Shown here: positions 42,057-45,371 of the stretch, piece after piece
How positions within the stretch are numbered: position 1 is the first letter of the stretch
Layout of the letters: the number at the start of each line of letters is the position of its first letter
Assembly (NCBI GenBank): GCA_003246625.1
Contig: QJZR01000019.1
Span: 1-45,371, forward strand
Source of the DNA: Alphaproteobacteria bacterium
GTDB taxonomy: Bacteria; Pseudomonadota; Alphaproteobacteria; Rhodospirillales; Rhodospirillaceae
Length of the DNA: 45,371 nucleotides
Direction: 5' to 3'
The notes under the pieces: generated by a model
What the model was told of the DNA's origin: nothing
Database searches by the model: none
What the model saw: the letters and a program-made list of their open reading frames with translations, nothing else
Translations under genes and position numbers: made by a program

Positions 42057-42803
42057 ATGAAACGCATGACTTCCCTTCTGTTGGCCGGCGTCGCGGTGAC
42101 GGCGATGGCGGTTTCTCCGGCGCGTGCCGAAACCCTGATCAACGGCATCGACGCGGCCTTCCCGCCGTTCGCCTTCATCGACACCGACGGCAAGGCCAAG
42201 GGCTTCGACGTCGAGGCGGTGGACTGGATCGCCGCGAAGATGGGCTTCACCGTGAAGCATCAGGCGGTGGCCTGGGACGGCATCATTCCCAGCCTGATGG
42301 CGAAGAAGATCGACTTCATCTGCTCGGGCATGGGCATCACCGAAAAGCGCGCGCAGCAGGTCAACTTCACCGATCCCTACTGGTCGACGCAGAACGTCTA
42401 TCTGGTGAAGACGAACTCCAAGCTGACCCCGGAACAGATTCTCGGCGGCAAGAAGTCCCTTGGCGTGCAGCAGGGCACCGCCGAGGAATCCTGGCTGGAC
42501 GAAAACCGCAAGAAGAACCCCTCGTGGAACTATAAGGTGCGCCAGTACACCTCGGCGCAGATGATCATCGGCGACCTGTTGAACGGCCGCGTCGACGCGG
42601 CGGCGATGAACGACGCCCCGGCCAACGACGCGATCAAAAGCGGCGTCAAGGTGAAGATCGCGGGCCCCATGGGCTATCCCGAGAACTACGGCTGCGCGGT
42701 GCGCAAGGCCGACACCGAGATCCTGAAGAAGCTCAACGAGGGCTACAAGCTGCTCAAGGCCGACCCGAAGTGGGCCGAGCTGAAGGCCAAGTACAAGCCC
42801 TGA
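42057..42803 (+). CDS. Polar amino-acid ABC transporter substrate-binding protein
   Basis: 248-residue periplasmic receptor of the HisJ/GlnH (SBP_bac_3) family with a signal peptide ([24 protein letters not shown]). Ligand-site elements are [21 protein letters not shown] near the N-terminus, the conserved arginine in [17 protein letters not shown] that grips the alpha-carboxylate, and [15 protein letters not shown]. First gene of a four-gene ABC operon, separated from the permease genes by 112 bases containing a terminator-like hairpin. Exact amino acid unknown. Confidence 0.92.
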   Translation: MKRMTSLLLAGVAVTAMAVSPARAETLINGIDAAFPPFAFIDTDGKAKGFDVEAVDWIAAKMGFTVKHQAVAWDGIIPSLMAKKIDFICSGMGITEKRAQQVNFTDPYWSTQNVYLVKTNSKLTPEQILGGKKSLGVQQGTAEESWLDENRKKNPSWNYKVRQYTSAQMIIGDLLNGRVDAAAMNDAPANDAIKSGVKVKIAGPMGYPENYGCAVRKADTEILKKLNEGYKLLKADPKWAELKAKYKP

Positions 42804-42824
42804 TCGGCCGGATCCGGCACGGGA

Positions 42825-42860
42825 TCGAAGGCGCGGAGCGTATCCGCGCCTTTGATTTTT
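42825..42860 (+). terminator. Terminator/attenuator between the binding-protein and permease genes
   Basis: A 13-bp stem with one G-U pair (42825-42837 with 42843-42855), loop GCGTA, followed directly by TTTTT (42856-42860): a textbook intrinsic terminator inside an ABC operon. TATAAA at 42872-42877 might serve as a weak extra promoter for the permease genes, but no -35 at proper spacing is visible. Confidence 0.82.
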
Positions 42861-42915
42861 CCGCAGTCTGGTATAAAAGCCCCACGGGCAATGTGACGAA
42901 ACGGCGGCGGGCGGC

Positions 42916-43596
42916 ATGATTCAGGCGGTCGAGGTCCTGATCCAGGCGATTCCCTACCTGCTCGGCGGGGCGGTTCTGACCGTCGCCGCGGTGGCGGGGG
43001 GCATGCTGCTCGGTTTGCTGATCGGCCTGCCGATGGCGGTGGCGCAGGTCTATGGGCCGCGGCCGCTGGTCTGGCTGGTGCGGACCTATGTCTGGTTCTT
43101 CCGTGGCGTGCCGATCCTGGTGCTGCTGTTCCTGTTCTATTTCGGCCTGTTCCAGCTGTTCGACTGGAACATCGGCGCATTGTCCGCCTCCACCCTGGTG
43201 CTGGGGATGACCAGCGGCGCCTATCAGTCGCAGATTTTTCGCGGCGCCATCCAGTCGCTGGCGAAGGGGCAGTTCCGCGCCGCCAGCGCGCTCGGCCTCA
43301 GCGACGCGCAGGCGGTGGTGCACATCGTCCTGCCGCAGGCGCTGCGCCTGTCGCTGCCCGGCTGGTCGAACGAATACTCGATCCTGCTGAAGGATTCGGC
43401 GCTCGCCTTCGTTCTGGGGGCGACCGAGATCATGGCGCGCACCCAGTTCGTGGCGACGCGGACCTATCAGCATCTGGCGCTGTCGCTGGCCGCGTGCGGC
43501 ATCTATTTCATTCTCACCTGGGTCGGCGTGCGCGCCCTGCGCCTGCTGGAGCGCCGCGTCGCGGTCCCGGGTTTCGGTAACCAGGAGGCCCGCTGA
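42916..43596 (+). CDS. Amino-acid ABC transporter permease (HisM/HisQ family)
   Basis: 226-residue inner-membrane subunit with about five helices. The cytoplasmic EAA loop that docks the ATPase is AIQSLAKGQFRAASALGLS followed by VLPQALRLSLPG. The N-terminal helix starts at about residue 12 (YLLGGAVLTVAAVAGGMLLG) and RGVPILVLLFLFYFG is typical of the family. It is 4 bases before the ATPase gene. With the second permease at 44362 it would form a heterodimeric channel. Confidence 0.92.
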   Translation: MIQAVEVLIQAIPYLLGGAVLTVAAVAGGMLLGLLIGLPMAVAQVYGPRPLVWLVRTYVWFFRGVPILVLLFLFYFGLFQLFDWNIGALSASTLVLGMTSGAYQSQIFRGAIQSLAKGQFRAASALGLSDAQAVVHIVLPQALRLSLPGWSNEYSILLKDSALAFVLGATEIMARTQFVATRTYQHLALSLAACGIYFILTWVGVRALRLLERRVAVPGFGNQEAR

Positions 43597-43600
43597 GCCG

Positions 43601-44365
43601 ATGACCGAGTCCCCGATCCTCGAAATCGAGAACCTGAGCAAGGCCCTGGGGGGCAAGCCGATTTTGTCCGGCGTGTCGTTCTCGGTGCGGCGGGGCGAGA
43701 TGAAGGTGCTGATCGGCCCCTCGGGCGGCGGCAAGAGCACCCTTCTGCAATGCCTCAACTTCCTGCACCTGCCGGACGCCGGGCGCATCCTGCTGGACGG
43801 CCAGGCGGTCGATCCGCGGCAGCGGAAGTCGCTCTACGCCTATCGCCAGAAGGTCGGCATGATCTTCCAGGACTATAACCTGTTCGACCACCTGAACGCC
43901 CTCGACAACGTTTCCCTCGCCCTGCGCAAGGTGAAGCGGATGCCCCGCGCCGACGCCGAGGCGCGCGCCCGCGCCGAGCTGGCCCGCGTCGGCCTGGCGG
44001 ACAAGGAACGCCTCTACCCGGCGGAGCTTTCCGGCGGGCAGAAACAGCGCGTCTCCATCGCCCGCGCGCTGGCCATGGATCCGCAGGTGATGCTCCTCGA
44101 CGAACCGACCGCTGCCCTCGACCCCGAACTCATCGGCGAGGTGTTGACGGTGATCCGCGAACTCGCGCGCTCGGGGATGACGATGATCATGGCCACCCAT
44201 CAGATGGGCTTCGTCCGTTCGATGGCCGACGAGATTCTCTTCATGCAGGAAGGCCGGGTGATCGAGCAGGGCACGCCGGAAATGCTGCTCGACGTCGAAT
44301 GCGGCAGCCGTACCCTCGACTTCTGCACCCATCTGGCCGAATTCGAAAGCGGCGGCGGCGAATGA
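43601..44365 (+). CDS. Amino-acid ABC transporter ATP-binding protein (GlnQ/HisP family)
   Basis: 254-residue ATPase. Walker A GPSGGGKST (about residues 39-47), Q-loop in MIFQDYNLFDHL, signature LSGGQKQR, Walker B VMLLDEPTAALDPELIGEV, and switch histidine in MATHQMGF. The sequence and length fit the polar amino-acid importer class. It sits between the two permease genes and overlaps the second by ATGA. Confidence 0.95.
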   Translation: MTESPILEIENLSKALGGKPILSGVSFSVRRGEMKVLIGPSGGGKSTLLQCLNFLHLPDAGRILLDGQAVDPRQRKSLYAYRQKVGMIFQDYNLFDHLNALDNVSLALRKVKRMPRADAEARARAELARVGLADKERLYPAELSGGQKQRVSIARALAMDPQVMLLDEPTAALDPELIGEVLTVIRELARSGMTMIMATHQMGFVRSMADEILFMQEGRVIEQGTPEMLLDVECGSRTLDFCTHLAEFESGGGE

Positions 44366-45033
44366 CCGGGTCCTTCGACTTCATCTGGGACGAGGTGGTG
44401 CCGGTGCTCAACCAGGGCGTCTGGATGAGCGTCCGCCTGATCGTTCCCTCGGTGGTCTTCGGCCTGTTGTTCGGCATCGTCCTCGGCGGCGTGCGGACCT
44501 ATGGCGTGCCATGGGCGCGGCGGCTGGCCGACGGCTTCGTCGCGGTGTTCCGGGGCACGCCGCTGGTCTGCCAGCTGTTCATCCTCTATTACGGCCTGCC
44601 CAACATCGGCATCTATTTCGAGCCCTACGAGGCGGCGGTGATCGGCTTCACCCTGTGTACCGCCTCCTACCAGTCGGAATACGTGCGCGGCGGGTTAAGG
44701 TCGATCCGCCGCGGCCAGTTCCTGGCGGCGCAGGCGTTGGGTTTCTCCACCCTGGGGGCGCTGGTTTCGGTGGTGATCCCGCAGGCGGTGCGCCGGGCGA
44801 TGCCCGGCATCGGCAACGAGATCATCTATCTGATCAAGTACTCGTCGCTGGCCTATGTCGTCACCTGCATCGAGCTGACCGGCCAGGGCAAGATCGTCGC
44901 CAGCCAGACCTTCCGCTTCACCGAGGTGTTCTTCGTCGTCGGCCTCTACTATCTGGCGCTGGTGACGGTGGCGACGCTGATCCTGCGGCGGCTCGAAAAG
45001 CGGTTCGCCATTCCCGGATTCGGCACATCCTGA
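44362..45033 (+). CDS. Amino-acid ABC transporter permease (second subunit)
   Basis: 223-residue permease, homologous to the one at 42916-43596. The EAA loop reads GGLRSIRRGQFLAAQALGFS followed by VIPQAVRRAMPG; RGTPLVCQLFILYYGLP and ASYQSEYVRGG are family-typical. ATG 44362 overlaps the ATPase stop by ATGA; an upstream in-frame start would lie deep within the ATPase gene and is rejected. Last gene of the operon. Downstream are two small GC hairpins (45073-45088 and 45090-45106) without T-tract. Confidence 0.92.
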   Translation: MTGSFDFIWDEVVPVLNQGVWMSVRLIVPSVVFGLLFGIVLGGVRTYGVPWARRLADGFVAVFRGTPLVCQLFILYYGLPNIGIYFEPYEAAVIGFTLCTASYQSEYVRGGLRSIRRGQFLAAQALGFSTLGALVSVVIPQAVRRAMPGIGNEIIYLIKYSSLAYVVTCIELTGQGKIVASQTFRFTEVFFVVGLYYLALVTVATLILRRLEKRFAIPGFGTS

Positions 45034-45371
45034 GTCATCCTCGGGCGGCGGCGGCGTGGAGCCGGCGGCGACCCCCCATCGGTGGGGGCGGGAAGGGGGG
45101 CTTCCCACCATCGAAGGTGCCTGCGAAGGCGTGGCGGGAATTTGTTCGCGGTGGCGATGGACGTGCTATAATTCACCATACAAACCCATGGAATTTCGCG
45201 ATTTTTCCGCCGAATCGAAAATATCGCAAAATGTGTTTGACAGGTGGGTATAGGTTGGCCTAGAAACTGGCCTCCCGACGCGAGGCGGTCAGCGACTGCG
45301 GCACGGCGGGGCGGTGGAGCCGGAAGGTTCAGCCGAGGGATTTCCGGGGTTTCCCGGTGTTTCTAAATTTG
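45034..45371 (+). other. Gene-free end of window with promoter elements
   Basis: No convincing coding frame in 338 bases. After two short GC hairpins (45073-45106) the sequence turns AT-rich (45140-45240), with a perfect TATAAT at 45167-45172, then a strong promoter at 45237-45266. Beyond this, GC-rich self-complementary DNA (for example GCCTC/GAGGC around 45271-45286) runs off the edge. It reads like the untranslated leader of a structured RNA or operon lying just outside. Confidence 0.5.
45237..45266 (+). promoter_or_regulatory. Strong candidate promoter reading out of the window
   Basis: A perfect TTGACA (45237-45242) and TAGAAA (45261-45266) spaced by 18 bases. They are preceded by an AT-rich tract (45190-45236, including GAAAATATCGCAAAATGTG) resembling an UP element. 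Such a combination in a GC-rich genome is typical of stable-RNA promoters. Confidence 0.5.

Noticed and set aside
1-45371. tRNA genes, CRISPR arrays, insertion sequences, phage or integrase genes, attachment sites
   Set aside because: No TpsiC-loop-like motif in a foldable context, no regularly spaced repeats, no transposase or integrase frames, and no target-site duplications were seen by eye.

Overview
The window is GC-rich, densely coding bacterial chromosome. The gene set points to an alphaproteobacterium, most likely a nitrogen-fixing member of the Rhodospirillales. The evidence is cowN behind a sigma-54-type promoter, several TRAP transporters, an Anbu proteasome-like operon, RND/ABC export systems and c-di-GMP proteins. 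The organism call is an inference from gene content and base composition. I see no rRNA, tRNA, CRISPR array, insertion sequence or phage gene.

Layout. 1-1300 (minus): the end of a TRAP dicarboxylate-type operon (dctP, then the start of dctQ). 1542-5719 (minus): an RND multidrug pump (adaptor plus MdtB/C-like transporter). 5937-10144 (plus): an orphan TylF-type O-methyltransferase, an ArsB/NhaD-type ion transporter and the radical-SAM protein YgiQ. 10163-12529: a promoter and cobalamin riboswitch in front of exbB-exbD-tonB, closed by a strong terminator. 12517-16083: an autoregulated-looking TetR-HlyD-ABC-ABC2 exporter operon. 16150-18316: a small PepSY protein converging on an SLC13/TrkA-C transporter. 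18426-22337: a beta-alanine catabolic pair (bauA, mmsA) with a divergent LysR regulator. 22485-25098: a PAS-PAS-GGDEF diguanylate cyclase converging on an LpxR-like outer-membrane lipid A deacylase. 25421-28320: a TAXI-type TRAP transporter with a striking hairpin at the start of its permease gene. 28372-32350 (minus): the four-gene operon of circularly permuted ATP-grasp, alpha-E, transglutaminase and Anbu. 32512-33832 (plus): cowN and nudC. 33893-37542 (minus): an OmpA lipoprotein, rimO and alanine dehydrogenase. 37685-41878: an Lrp/AsnC regulator divergent from ald, a membrane c-di-GMP phosphodiesterase with a dead GGDEF domain, and GMP reductase. 42057-45033 (plus): a polar amino-acid ABC transporter. 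45034-45371: no gene, but a good promoter reading off the window edge.

How the parts work together. Much of the window is solute uptake and nitrogen/carbon scavenging: two TRAP systems, one amino-acid ABC system, beta-alanine degradation to acetyl-CoA plus alanine, and alanine dehydrogenase to recycle that alanine to pyruvate. In all three binding-protein-dependent transporters a stem-loop follows the binding-protein gene, which would favour making more receptor than permease. The least understood system is the Anbu operon. Its gene content looks like a ligase/protease peptide-modification pathway, and here it shares an intergenic region with cowN, the gene that protects nitrogenase-dependent growth from carbon monoxide.
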